64,000 nt of DNA from JAYWGN01 sp043778255. GTDB lineage: Bacteria > Bacteroidota > Bacteroidia > Chitinophagales > Chitinophagaceae. Of this stretch, positions 34,168 through 42,954 are shown piece after piece. Below the pieces are notes generated by a model. The model ran no database searches and was not told the DNA's origin. It saw only the letters and a program-made list of their open reading frames with translations. The DNA lies in the NCBI GenBank assembly GCA_043778255.1, contig JAYWGN010000054.1, forward strand, positions 96,819-160,818. Reading direction: 5' to 3'. The position numbers and the translations under genes were made by a program. Numbering within the stretch: the stretch's first letter is position 1; each line of letters starts with the position of its first letter.

Positions 34168-34180
34168 GCAGAGCCCAGCA
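34168..34180. repeat. GCAGAGCCCAGCA box, copy 1
   Basis: A sequence GGCAGAGCCCAGCA is followed by TAGAGTTACTTTTTTCA. An almost identical block occurs at 35987-36017. The two copies flank the toxin-antitoxin and ORF6N genes. Confidence 0.5.
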
Positions 34181-34236
34181 CTAGAGTTACTTTTTTCATA
34201 GACCAGCGGCAGTAGAATCTTTTTTTATGTGTAAGG

Positions 34237-34494
34237 TTAGTAATGATTTTGGCAGGCAATTATTTTAATGTAAGCATCTGCAACACGATATACTAGTCGA
34301 TGTTCGTCATTTATGCGTCTGCTCCAATAACCTTTAAGGTCGTGTTTTAGAGCTTCGGGTTTGCCAATGCCATCAAACGGAGTACGAGCCGTTTCAATAA
34401 TTAATTTTTGTAATCGTTGGTATAGTTTTTTATCAATAACAAGCCATTGGTTATACTGTTCAAAAGCGATAGGCGTAAATTGTATATCCAGCAT
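34237..34494 (-). CDS. YoeB-family toxin (RelE superfamily mRNA interferase)
   Basis: An 85-residue ribosome-dependent RNase of the Txe/YoeB family. GKPEALKHDLKGYWSRRI, EHRLVY and the C-terminal NHY match E. coli YoeB closely. The catalytic residues Glu47, Arg66, His84 and Tyr85 align with YoeB Glu46, Arg65, His83 and Tyr84, so it should be active. Its ATG overlaps the antitoxin stop by one base. Confidence 0.92.
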   Translation of the reverse strand: MLDIQFTPIAFEQYNQWLVIDKKLYQRLQKLIIETARTPFDGIGKPEALKHDLKGYWSRRINDEHRLVYRVADAYIKIIACQNHY

Positions 34495-34715
34495 TATTCG
34501 GTAATATTAGCAGTAATAGACTTTCCATTTTTATCTTGCTCTATAGATTGTAAAAGCATTGCTTTATTAGCAGGATTAGCCATTAAAAAAGCCGTTTCAT
34601 CGTCTTCCACTTCAATGGTAAGTTTAATTGGTTTAGATTTAAAAGCGGCTTTAATTGCATCAATAACATCAGTGTTTATTTCTTGCGCCGAAGCTAAATG
34701 ATAAGTAGTGTACAT
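34494..34715 (-). CDS. Antitoxin of the YoeB module
   Basis: A 73-residue protein immediately upstream of the toxin, overlapping it by one base (TAATG). It is acidic in the middle (IEVEDDETAFLMANPANKAMLL). It is not a close YefM/Phd match; it resembles the uncharacterised small antitoxins paired with YoeB in Bacteroidota. Its role is inferred from position. Confidence 0.7.
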   Translation of the reverse strand: MYTTYHLASAQEINTDVIDAIKAAFKSKPIKLTIEVEDDETAFLMANPANKAMLLQSIEQDKNGKSITANITE

Positions 34716-34727
34716 AATATAAATTTT

Positions 34728-35063
34728 TTAATGATCGTATGCTTGTTTTGTTTTATGGTCTGTAACAATAGTATCCAAAAAGTTGTCAACTGCTTTTTTA
34801 GTATCTCCTGAAAGTTGTTGAAAAACTTCAAATTTTTTCAATAATTCTTTGTCTTTAATTTCTATATTATTATCGTTTAATAAATAGTTGGAAGAAACCC
34901 CAAGTGCATCCGCAATTAATTTAAACGCATCGGCTGGCGGCATAGAAGAACCCAGTTTGTATCGAGACAAAATTTTTAAATTAACCGTAGATTTTTCTGC
35001 AAGGTTTTTTTGCGATAATTCCTTTCTTTGCCTAGTCAATCTAATTTTTTCTGCAATAGTCAT
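34728..35063 (-). CDS. XRE-family DNA-binding protein
   Basis: A 111-residue protein with an N-terminal helix-turn-helix (IRLTRQRKELSQKNLAEKSTVN, residues about 7-60) and a C-terminal helical tail (LSGDTKKAVDNFLDTIV). It lies 12 bases upstream of the antitoxin on the same strand, so it is the first gene of a three-gene unit with the antitoxin and YoeB. It may regulate that unit, as in three-component modules. Confidence 0.8.
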   Translation of the reverse strand: MTIAEKIRLTRQRKELSQKNLAEKSTVNLKILSRYKLGSSMPPADAFKLIADALGVSSNYLLNDNNIEIKDKELLKKFEVFQQLSGDTKKAVDNFLDTIVTDHKTKQAYDH

Positions 35064-35379
35064 AATATGGAATTTTAGGTGTTATTTATCCAACAACTGC
35101 GACTAATAAGACAAAGTTAAGAAGATATGCATAATTAATTCTCAAAAATAGGAGTAATTAACACCCAAATATTACACTTTTCGTCTCAGTGGGGTTTTCC
35201 GTCTCAGTGGGGTCTTGTGATTTACCGCATTATGCAGTAACCCGAAGATTCCAAAGAACCAGAAAATTTTAAAAGAAGACTTTAAAAACTATTATCCATT
35301 TTAAGTTTTATCTTCATAAGATTAAAACAATTGAAATGGCTAAAAAGAATTACCTGTATTAATAGTATAGCAAAGAATA
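35064..35379. other. Gene-free stretch with repeat relics between the toxin module and the ORF6N gene
   Basis: Contains a near-tandem copy of TCGTCTCAGTGGGGTTTTCCGTCTCAGTGGGGTCTTG, repeating the sequence at 33972-33990 with changes (35181-35215). No gene or strong promoter is recognised. Confidence 0.45.
35178..35227. repeat. Duplicated repeat unit related to 33968-34000
   Basis: Two partial copies of TTTTCCGTCTCAGTGGGG lie end to end here, and the second continues with TCTTGTGATTTACCG. The copy at 33968-34000 reads CCGTCTCGGTAGGGTCTTGT. The sequence following it here, CCCGAAGATTCC, also resembles AAGAACCGAAGAACC near 34120-34135. Confidence 0.5.
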
Positions 35380-35892
35380 TTGAATAAAATATTTATCTTA
35401 CATGGTGATAAAGTAATATTTGATAGAGATTTAGCAGAAATGTATGGAGTTTCTACTAAAGTTTTTAATCAAGCTGTTAAAAGAAATATAGAACGATTTC
35501 CTAAAGACTTTATGTTTACAGTAAGTGAAAAAGAATGGGACAACTTGAGGTCACAAATTGTGACCTCAAGTTGGGGTGGTGCAAGATATCGTCCAAATGT
35601 GTTTACTGAACAAGGCGTAGCTATGTTATCCAGCATTTTAAATAGTGCTATTGCAATTCAAGTAAATATAAGTATTATACGAGTGGTTACCAAAATGCGG
35701 GAATATGCCTCAACGCATAAAGATATTTTAATAAAACTTGCCAAACTTGAAAAAGAGGTAAGTAATAATAGCAATAATTCACAAAAGAACAGCCAAGACA
35801 TTGAAAGTATATTTATGGTATTAAAAGAGCTATTAGAAAAAGGCAGTAAACCAGTAGCAAGAAATAAAATTGGGTTTAAACTTTACGATTAA
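35380..35892 (+). CDS. ORF6N-domain DNA-binding-type protein
   Basis: A 170-residue protein whose N-terminal ORF6N/KilA-N-like domain reads VIFDRDLAEMYGVSTKVFNQAVKRN and SSWGGARYRPNVFTEQGVAML. Such domains are common in phage and in bacterial mobile regions and are thought to bind DNA; function here is unknown. The start is TTG at 35380, because an in-frame stop lies four codons upstream and no ATG is nearby. In another frame upstream a string (NSIAKNIE) resembles a typical N-terminus, so a one-base frameshift near the start is possible. Confidence 0.75.
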   Translation: MNKIFILHGDKVIFDRDLAEMYGVSTKVFNQAVKRNIERFPKDFMFTVSEKEWDNLRSQIVTSSWGGARYRPNVFTEQGVAMLSSILNSAIAIQVNISIIRVVTKMREYASTHKDILIKLAKLEKEVSNNSNNSQKNSQDIESIFMVLKELLEKGSKPVARNKIGFKLYD

Positions 35893-35986
35893 TTCAATTT
35901 AAAAATCGGTAACAATTAGTCCATAATAGTGCTTACTTTCAAATACTGTATAAGTAGTACAGTCAAGTACAATTTTTACAAACTAA

Positions 35987-36017
35987 GCAGAGCCCAGCAG
36001 GAGTGTTACTTTTTTCA
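35987..36017. repeat. GCAGAGCCCAGCA box, copy 2
   Basis: GCAGAGCCCAGCA is followed by GGAGTGTTACTTTTTTCA, nearly the same as at 34168-34197. It lies between the ORF6N gene and the lipoprotein gene. Confidence 0.5.
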
Positions 36018-36101
36018 AAAGCTAAAAAAAATGGGTTTAAGTAAAACAATTTGATTTAAAACTTCAAGAATGTACTTTCACTTTTTTAAAAACTAACTAA
36101 C

Positions 36102-36587
36102 ATGAAATTTTTATTATTTTTATTTACGACCATTTTATTAAGTTGTGCTAACAATACTGACGGTTTAATTGGCTCAGTTAATGATAAAAGTAAAGCAATT
36201 AAAGATGGCTTTTACGTTTGTGATTATGTACCAAGCAAAAAAGTCTTTAAATTGCTTGATGGAAATATTTTAGTAATTGACACGGCTTGGGCTGAATGTA
36301 ATTTTTACTTAAAGAGTGGTAAAAAAATTATAAATGCCAATTTGGGGTATGTAATAAATATTCCATACAACACGTCTATTAAAAATAAATATGCTATTGA
36401 CTTTGTGTTAGCTAATAAAAATAATCAAATGTTTTCTCATCCATTTGGTACTTATTTTATTGGCTTATGCCCCAAGAAGTTAGATAAATACATTGCAGTT
36501 ATTTTAGTTGAAAGAAATCCAGACTCTACTTTAGGATGGAAAGAACCCATAACAACTGATACATTTTATCTTAAAAAAATGAATTAG
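36102..36587 (+). CDS. Small lipoprotein of unknown function
   Basis: A 161-residue lipoprotein with a lipobox ending at Cys15 (LLFLFTTILLSCANN). The mature part has beta-rich segments (FYVCDYVPSKKVFKLLDGN, AWAECNFYLKSGKKI). No family was recognised. It is at the right end of the accessory patch, before ispH. Confidence 0.6.
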   Translation: MKFLLFLFTTILLSCANNTDGLIGSVNDKSKAIKDGFYVCDYVPSKKVFKLLDGNILVIDTAWAECNFYLKSGKKIINANLGYVINIPYNTSIKNKYAIDFVLANKNNQMFSHPFGTYFIGLCPKKLDKYIAVILVERNPDSTLGWKEPITTDTFYLKKMN

Positions 36588-36777
36588 TAAATAAGGTTTA
36601 ACTTTTTTATTTCAAAATATCTATTTTAATACCGTATGGACAGTATTGGCGATAGTAATTTTGGTAGTATTTGGACGACCCTAGCCCCAGTGTTATTTTT
36701 TATTATTCACCAATAGCAAATAGGCTAAAAAATAATACACTGTATTTTTTTGTAAAAAATGTGTTAGCTTTTATAAC

Positions 36778-36785
36778 TATTTTTG
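36778..36785 (+). promoter_or_regulatory. ispH -7 element
   Basis: TATTTTTG matches TAnnTTTG 18 bases before the ATG at 36803 and supports that start over an upstream TTG. Confidence 0.4.
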
Positions 36786-36802
36786 CAGCTTATAATACTA
36801 CT

Positions 36803-38023
36803 ATGAAATCGTTTGAAGTTCCCTTATTTTACAGAAGCCCACTTATAAGTGCCATAAAAAAATACCATAAAGAAAACGATAAACTCAAAAAAGATTTTAC
36901 ACCCACCTTGCTCAACTTTGGTACTGTACAAATATACTTGGCTAGGCATTTTGGATTTTGCTATGGTGTGGAAAATGCCATTGAAATAGCCTTTAAAACA
37001 GTGGCTGAAAACCCAGGTAAAAATATTTTTTTGCTAAGCGAAATGATACACAACCCACAAGTAAATGCTGACTTGCAAGCCAGTGGTGTACAGTTTCTGC
37101 AAGATACGTATGGCAATGAACTGATTAATATAGCTACCCTAACCAACAAAGATATTGTACTAATACCTGCATTTGGTACTACCATTGCTATTGAAAATAA
37201 ATTGAAAGCCATAGGCATACCCATTGAAAAATATGATACTACTTGCCCCTTTGTAGAAAAAGTATGGAATCGTAGCGAAGCTATTGCACAAAAGGGTTAC
37301 ACGGTAGTAATACACGGCAAACCAACACACGAAGAAACAAGAGCCACATTTAGCCATAGTGCTGTACACACACCTACTGTGGTGGTAAAAGACATGGACG
37401 AAGCAAAAATATTGGCCAAATTTATAAATGGAACTTTACCGATGGCTGCTTTTTTTGAAATGTTTACTAACCAATACAGCGAAGGGTTTGACCCTCAATT
37501 GCATTTACAAAAAATAGGTGTAGTAAACCAAACTACTATGTTAGCCGAAGATACCCAAGCTATTGCCGATTATTTAAAACAGGCTATGGCACAGCATTTT
37601 GGCGAAGCCAATATAAAAAATAACTTTGCCGATACTAGAGATACACTATGCTATGCTACTAACGATAACCAAGCAGCCGTAAAAGGACTGTTGCAAACTA
37701 CTGCCGATTTGGCTATAGTAGTAGGCGGTTATAACAGTAGCAACACCTCACACTTAGTAGAACTATGCGAACTGCAATTGCCTACCTATTATATAAGTAG
37801 TGCAAGCAAAATAATAAATGAAAATGCTATACAGCACTACAATTTTCATACTAAGCAAGAGGCTATTACCGAAAACTATTTGCCTCACCATAACCCTACA
37901 AAAATATTGATAACTAGTGGTGCTAGCTGCCCCGATGCAATGGTGGAGCAGGTTATAGCCAAATTGCTTACCTACTATACAACCAATGTAACCTTGCAAC
38001 AACTTGCCGAAGCTTACAATTAG
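36803..38023 (+). CDS. ispH: 4-Hydroxy-3-methylbut-2-enyl diphosphate reductase
   Basis: IspH is the last enzyme of the MEP pathway and uses a 4Fe-4S cluster to make IPP and DMAPP. The 406-residue product is the long (plant/cyanobacterial-like) form common in Bacteroidota. Cluster cysteines appear at Cys53 (RHFGFCYGVENA), Cys148 (DTTCPFVEKV) and in SGASCPD near the end. The ATG at 36803 matches the family start and the -7 element; about 44 upstream in-frame residues are not part of the protein. Confidence 0.95.
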   Translation: MKSFEVPLFYRSPLISAIKKYHKENDKLKKDFTPTLLNFGTVQIYLARHFGFCYGVENAIEIAFKTVAENPGKNIFLLSEMIHNPQVNADLQASGVQFLQDTYGNELINIATLTNKDIVLIPAFGTTIAIENKLKAIGIPIEKYDTTCPFVEKVWNRSEAIAQKGYTVVIHGKPTHEETRATFSHSAVHTPTVVVKDMDEAKILAKFINGTLPMAAFFEMFTNQYSEGFDPQLHLQKIGVVNQTTMLAEDTQAIADYLKQAMAQHFGEANIKNNFADTRDTLCYATNDNQAAVKGLLQTTADLAIVVGGYNSSNTSHLVELCELQLPTYYISSASKIINENAIQHYNFHTKQEAITENYLPHHNPTKILITSGASCPDAMVEQVIAKLLTYYTTNVTLQQLAEAYN

Positions 38024-38057
38024 TATTGTATTAACAAGCCTTTACACTCAATATAAT

Positions 38058-38065
38058 TATATTTG
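38058..38065 (+). promoter_or_regulatory. -7 element of the 38083 gene
   Basis: TATATTTG matches TAnnTTTG 17 bases before the ATG; no TTG at the normal distance. Confidence 0.35.
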
Positions 38066-38082
38066 CACAAAAATAAAACCTA

Positions 38083-38790
38083 ATGAAATATTTATTACTA
38101 CTAACCTTAATAATAGGTGCAATAAACACATTTGCCCAAAAAACAAAAATAGCCATACAAGGTGGCATAAACCTTAATAGCATTAATTGGAAAGATAATG
38201 ACCCAACCAATACCCAATCCGATAGTTCGGATTACTCATTTACCAAAACAAGTGGTAAGCAAGGCTTTCATGTTAACTTGGTAGTGGATATACATACCGA
38301 AGAAAATTATTATTTTGAAACGGGCATTGGTATTACAAAAAAGGGTGGAAAAACCGATGAAACTACCACCTTGCAGCCCGGTAGTGTTAACTTTAAAAGA
38401 GTACAATACTTTAGCCCAACTTATATAAGAGTGCCACTATACCTAGTGTACATGCCCGAAATAAAAAAGAAGTATAAGTTTACAGCTGGTGTTGGTGCAC
38501 ATATAGCATTTGGCGTTGGTGGCAAAACTGAAAAGTCGACTACTATAAATGGTGGTGCTATAAAAAAACAAAATTATAAAGCTAAGTTTGGCGTTAATAG
38601 CAGCGACGATTTTAAAAGTACAGATATTGGCGTTGGCGCCAAAATAGGATTTATAATGAGTGATAATATTTCGTTTGGGGCAAGTTACGAAAGAAGCATA
38701 TTTAACAATGCACCCAAAACAATTGAGCGGACTAACAATGCTTTATTTAGCACAATTGGATTATCAATTACCAAATATATACGACGTTAA
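38083..38790 (+). CDS. PorT-like outer-membrane beta-barrel protein
   Basis: A 235-residue protein with a signal peptide (LLLTLIIGAINTFA) and eight-strand-type barrel segments (TAGVGAHIAFGVGGK, GVGAKIGFIMSDNISFGASY). It belongs with the OMP_b-brl_2 family and resembles the barrel at 20944. Function unknown. Confidence 0.7.
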   Translation: MKYLLLLTLIIGAINTFAQKTKIAIQGGINLNSINWKDNDPTNTQSDSSDYSFTKTSGKQGFHVNLVVDIHTEENYYFETGIGITKKGGKTDETTTLQPGSVNFKRVQYFSPTYIRVPLYLVYMPEIKKKYKFTAGVGAHIAFGVGGKTEKSTTINGGAIKKQNYKAKFGVNSSDDFKSTDIGVGAKIGFIMSDNISFGASYERSIFNNAPKTIERTNNALFSTIGLSITKYIRR

Positions 38791-38985
38791 CAGCTTTGTA
38801 AGTAGCCAATTGTTAATAATAAAATAACCATACCAACCAAACCAAATGGTAGTTGGGCTTAGGTACTTACAATATTATATGGCTTAATGCCAAAGGATTT
38901 TCGTATATTCGCTGCAACGGGTTGCTATTTAATATAATGTAACTTGTTGATTTAACACTATTTATATAAAAAAAATAACTTACAA

Positions 38986-40548
38986 ATGGATTATATACTC
39001 ACCATAATAATAGGTGCTGTGGCATTAATAATAGGCGTGGTAGCTGGTAAATTTATATTTGCTAAAAGCACAAAAAAAATAATAGATGATGCTGATGCTA
39101 CGGCTAATGGCATAGTAAAAGAGGCTGAATTGAAAGCCGCTAACCTTGTAAAAGAGAAAGAATTGGAGGCTAAAGAAAAATTTGTGCAACTAAAAGCAGC
39201 ACATGATAGGGATGTAAATGACCGTACAAGAAAGCTTAATGAAACAGAAAATAAAGCCAAACAAAAAGAACAACAAGTAAGCCAAAAAGAACAACAAATA
39301 GAAAAGCAAGTAAAAGAAAACGATGTAATAAAAGATAACCTTAACAAGCAATTAGTAGTAGTAGCCCAAAAGAAAACTGAGCTAGAAAAGCACCAAGAAG
39401 AACACATAAAAAAATTGGAAAAAGTAGCCGGACTTACTGCCGAAGAAGCTAAAAACCAAATAATAGAAAGCTTACGACAAGAGGCACAAACAAGGGCAAT
39501 AGGTATACAGCAAGAAATAATAGATACAGCAAAGCAAAATGCAAATAAAGAGGCTCGAAAAATTATTATACAATCCATACAACGTACGGCTGCTGAGCAG
39601 GCTATTGAAAATACCATTACAGTATTTAACTTGGAAAGTGATGAAATAAAAGGACAAATAATAGGGCGAGAAGGACGTAATATAAGAGCCTTAGAAGCAG
39701 CAACAGGAGTAGATTTGGTGGTAGATGATACACCCGAAGCTATTGTACTTTCATCTTTTGATCCGCTACGAAGAGAGATAGCAAGATTAAGCCTACAACG
39801 CTTAGTTGCCGATGGCCGAATACACCCTGCCCGTATAGAAGAGGTAGTAGAAAAAACCCGCCGACAAATAGAAGATCAAGTACTTGAAATAGGTGAACGT
39901 ACCGTTATAGAATTAGGCATACATGGCCTACACAAGGACTTGGTACGTATAGTTGGTAAAATGCGATTTAGAAGTAGCTACGGACAAAACTTACTAATGC
40001 ATAGCCGTGAGGTAAGTAACTTATGTGGTATAATGGCTGCCGAATTGGGGCTTAACCCTAAGTTAGCCAAAAGGGCTGGTTTGCTACACGATATTGGTAA
40101 AGTACCCGATGAGGAAACTGAACTAAGCCATGCTTTGTTAGGTGCAAAAATATGTGAGAAATATGGCGAAAACCCTGCCATTATAAATGCAGTGGGTGCC
40201 CACCACGATGAGATGGAAATGACCTTTGTAATAAGCCCAATAATACAGGCTTGTGATAGTATAAGTGGTGCTAGGCCAGGTGCAAGGCGAGAAATAATGC
40301 AGCAATACATACAACGTATTAAAGACCTCGAAAACTTAGCACAAAGCTATACAGGTGTAGAAAAAGCCTATGCTATACAAGCTGGTAGAGAGTTACGTGT
40401 AATAGTAGAAGCCGATAAAGTAACCGACGATGCTAGTGATAAACTAAGCTTTGAAATAGCTAATAAAATACAAACAGAAATGACTTACCCTGGGCAAATA
40501 AAAGTAACAGTAATACGTGAAAAACGTGCTGTTAACGTAGCCCGATAA
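38986..40548 (+). CDS. rny: Ribonuclease Y
   Basis: RNase Y is a membrane-anchored endoribonuclease that starts mRNA decay. The 520-residue protein has an N-terminal membrane segment (TIIIGAVALIIGVVAGKFIF), a long coiled coil to about residue 200, a KH domain (GREGRNIRALEAATGVDL), an HD catalytic domain (LLHDIGKVPDEE, HHDEME), and the family tail. It is common in Firmicutes and found in many Bacteroidota. It ends in a strong terminator. Confidence 0.96.
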   Translation: MDYILTIIIGAVALIIGVVAGKFIFAKSTKKIIDDADATANGIVKEAELKAANLVKEKELEAKEKFVQLKAAHDRDVNDRTRKLNETENKAKQKEQQVSQKEQQIEKQVKENDVIKDNLNKQLVVVAQKKTELEKHQEEHIKKLEKVAGLTAEEAKNQIIESLRQEAQTRAIGIQQEIIDTAKQNANKEARKIIIQSIQRTAAEQAIENTITVFNLESDEIKGQIIGREGRNIRALEAATGVDLVVDDTPEAIVLSSFDPLRREIARLSLQRLVADGRIHPARIEEVVEKTRRQIEDQVLEIGERTVIELGIHGLHKDLVRIVGKMRFRSSYGQNLLMHSREVSNLCGIMAAELGLNPKLAKRAGLLHDIGKVPDEETELSHALLGAKICEKYGENPAIINAVGAHHDEMEMTFVISPIIQACDSISGARPGARREIMQQYIQRIKDLENLAQSYTGVEKAYAIQAGRELRVIVEADKVTDDASDKLSFEIANKIQTEMTYPGQIKVTVIREKRAVNVAR

Positions 40549-40567
40549 ACTGATAAGCTTACCTACT

Positions 40568-40604
40568 AAAGGGCTTTTTTGCAATTTGCAAAAAAGCCTT
40601 TTTT
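40568..40604 (+). terminator. rny terminator, shared with convergent nadK
   Basis: GGCTTTTTTGCA (40572-40583) pairs with TGCAAAAAAGCC (40587-40598) around a 3-base loop, with T residues after. Confidence 0.8.
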
Positions 40605-40626
40605 GTATCTTGTACTTTTATTATAA

Positions 40627-41505
40627 TTAGTTTCGCTTATCAAAGCCCCAAAGTAATTTGTTGCGTAAGGTTTGTAAAAAATTATTTTCGTTAAGGCGAA
40701 TTAGTTTAATGCCAAAGTCTTCTTTTTTAATGGCAATTTGTGCCTTTAAGGGTACTATTTCTCTACGGGCATCTAATGCACAAATGTACTGTTCGGTTCT
40801 GCCCTCCACTTCAAATGATATAACTGTATTATCTGGTACTATTATAGGCCTTAAGTTGAGGTTATGCGGTGCTACTGGCGTTATTACAAAGCTACCCGAA
40901 TCGGGGAATACAATAGGGCCATTGCAGCTGAGTGAGTAACCTGTGCTACCTGTTGGTGTGGCTATTATTAAGCCATCGGCCCAGTATGTATTTAAAAATT
41001 CGCCGTTGAGGTAGGTATGAATTTTTATCATTGGGCTTACATCTTGCTTATGTATAGCAAACTCATTTAGCCCATAGGGCACACTACCAAATATTGGAAT
41101 ATCGGAATCCACGTGTAGCAAAGTTCTTTCGTCGGTTACATAAGTGTGGTTAATAAGGGCTTGTATGGCAGCTACTATTTCATCTTTACCTATGCTTGCC
41201 AAAAAACCTAGCCTTCCAAAGTTAATACCCATTATGGCAATATCTTTATTTTGTACAAGGGTTACTGTATCTAACAAAGTGCCATCGCCACCAAGGCTTA
41301 CCATGGCTTCATAATGTTCATTTAATTCACTTGCATTATTGTAGGTAGTTGGTTGTTGTTGCCACTGTATGGTGTGTTGTATTTGTTGGTAAAATGCTTG
41401 CCATATAGTTACAGTAATATTATGGCTGTACAATGTATCAAAAAATAATTGTAACAATTCCATCTGCTCATTTTCCACAACTCTACTGTATATTGCTATT
41501 TTCAT
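40627..41505 (-). CDS. nadK: NAD kinase
   Basis: NadK makes NADP from NAD and ATP. The 292-residue protein shows VSLGGDGTLLDTVTL, GINFGRLGFLA and ATPTGSTGYSLSCNGPI, as in all bacterial NAD kinases. It is cytosolic. It lies downstream of the outer-membrane protein gene at 41530 on the same strand and is probably cotranscribed with it (24 bases apart). Confidence 0.96.
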   Translation of the reverse strand: MKIAIYSRVVENEQMELLQLFFDTLYSHNITVTIWQAFYQQIQHTIQWQQQPTTYNNASELNEHYEAMVSLGGDGTLLDTVTLVQNKDIAIMGINFGRLGFLASIGKDEIVAAIQALINHTYVTDERTLLHVDSDIPIFGSVPYGLNEFAIHKQDVSPMIKIHTYLNGEFLNTYWADGLIIATPTGSTGYSLSCNGPIVFPDSGSFVITPVAPHNLNLRPIIVPDNTVISFEVEGRTEQYICALDARREIVPLKAQIAIKKEDFGIKLIRLNENNFLQTLRNKLLWGFDKRN

Positions 41506-41529
41506 GTATGTAGGTTTAAGGCATTTTTT

Positions 41530-42954
41530 TTATTTAAAATAAATACTAAATTTTCCGAAGTGGTTAGTAGTAAAATCAACCCCAAAGGTATAATCATATC
41601 TTGTAATAATATCAATACCGAGGCCATACCCATGTAGCAATGTATTGTGTAAGTTGCTATAGTTAGGAAACGTTAATTTGGCGTAAGCCAAATCAGCAAA
41701 GGCTCTTATAAATATTTTAAGTGGTGCATCGTTGTACTTAAATATTTTGAACGGATACTTTATAGTACCATCATACAACTTGTACTTAATGGTATTGCGA
41801 GTAGCTATGCTCCAATTGGCTACTATACTATACTGCTCCAAGCCATGTATGTTGGGTATATCGGTATTGGTGGTTTTGAGGTTATAGTAGCTTTCCTCGT
41901 TTTCGTTCATATTTATAGTACCCGAATTTTGAGTACTTGCATATAGCTTTTTTGCCAATTTTACGTACTTACTACTGTAGGCACTTAGTTGCAAAAAGTT
42001 TAAATCTTTTACAGAAAACCTAAGCCTCGACCGTATTTGGTAGTACTGCCCCCGTAATGGATAAGCAAAATAATCAACCTTATTGTAAATACTGTAGTAG
42101 GTTAAATCAAAAAATTGGGCCTTGGTTCTACCATACAAAAAGTAGTTCCTGTTTAGGGCTGCTAGGGTATCGGTTATACTTGAGTTTATGTAGTTTAACC
42201 CAATTATTTCTCGCTTATAAGGGCCATTGCGGTAGCTATAGTTTACCGATGCATAATAATCTTTTTGTTGGTATTGAGTAAAGTCGGGCTTAGCACAACT
42301 AGCACACAACTGCCTAGGCAAGGCAGTATTAAGCGAATCGTTATAACTTACACCTATACGCTTAACGTAACCACCACCAAACCCAAAGCCATGTTCTAAT
42401 TTTTTATCGGCATAGGGTTGGTTATAATCAAAACTATACTCTTTACTAAAGCCATCAATTATATTGATACTCAATTTATCCCTTCGCCCTGTAAAGTTAT
42501 TGTGGCTAAATTTCAACCCGTACTTTACCCTACTTATGTCGCTGTTATATACTTTGGCCCATACTTTATAATTTCTATCGTACAGTTCAAATGTGGGTAT
42601 TGGGTATATGTACCACCGTTCTATTACAGTTATATATATGGTAAGGTCGTAAGGCTTGTTAGGTGTTGGTACGGCTATTAGTTTAACATCGTTAAATAGG
42701 GTGTTGTTGTATATATTACGTTGGCTACGGTCCAGTATAGGTTGTAGCTTTATATAAGGTATGCTATCGCCTATGGCAAATATTATATCTCTTATTACTA
42801 TATAGTTTTTTGTTTTTTTATTGCCAGTTATTATTATGTTTTTTATGGTATAAATGCCGTTACTATCTAATTGGGTTGGCAATATTAACTGTGCATAACT
42901 GCTTGCTACAACTAGCTGCATTATACCAAGGATTATAATATTTTTAATAGTCAA
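41530..42954 (-). CDS. Omp85/BamA-like outer-membrane protein
   Basis: This 474-residue protein has one POTRA-like module near residues 35-120 (IYTIKNIIITGNKKTKNYIVIRD, RNIYNNTLFNDVKL) and a C-terminal barrel (surface-antigen domain) ending in YDYTFGVDFTTNHFGKFSIYFK. It is shorter than BamA and TamA, so it is a single-POTRA relative with unknown substrate. The start is TTG at 42954 with the signal peptide following; an ATG 11 codons later is possible. Confidence 0.75.
   Translation of the reverse strand: MTIKNIIILGIMQLVVASSYAQLILPTQLDSNGIYTIKNIIITGNKKTKNYIVIRDIIFAIGDSIPYIKLQPILDRSQRNIYNNTLFNDVKLIAVPTPNKPYDLTIYITVIERWYIYPIPTFELYDRNYKVWAKVYNSDISRVKYGLKFSHNNFTGRRDKLSINIIDGFSKEYSFDYNQPYADKKLEHGFGFGGGYVKRIGVSYNDSLNTALPRQLCASCAKPDFTQYQQKDYYASVNYSYRNGPYKREIIGLNYINSSITDTLAALNRNYFLYGRTKAQFFDLTYYSIYNKVDYFAYPLRGQYYQIRSRLRFSVKDLNFLQLSAYSSKYVKLAKKLYASTQNSGTINMNENEESYYNLKTTNTDIPNIHGLEQYSIVANWSIATRNTIKYKLYDGTIKYPFKIFKYNDAPLKIFIRAFADLAYAKLTFPNYSNLHNTLLHGYGLGIDIITRYDYTFGVDFTTNHFGKFSIYFK

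Larger units (their letters stand above)
33536..34236. other. Intergenic mosaic of palindromes, left side of an accessory patch
   Basis: About 700 bases with no gene. Hairpins are seen at 33670-33685 (TCCCGA/TCGGGA), 33775-33799 (ACCTAC/GTAGGT with an inner AGCC/GGCT), 33917-33944 (TTGTTGGAA/TTCCAACAA) and 33978-34036 (13-bp arms). Stretches such as TTAATTATTCACTATTAATT are common low-complexity strings and recur near 53960. A GCAGAGCCCAGCA box is at 34168-34180. Confidence 0.55.

Noticed and set aside
36671..36802. N-terminal extension of IspH
   Set aside because: A -7 element lies inside it and the family starts near the ATG at 36803.
38991..39617. Antisense frame of about 208 codons opposite the rny coiled coil
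   Set aside because: It mirrors the Lys/Glu/Ala-rich codons of rny and gives a Ser/Cys/Phe-rich product with no start signal or homology.
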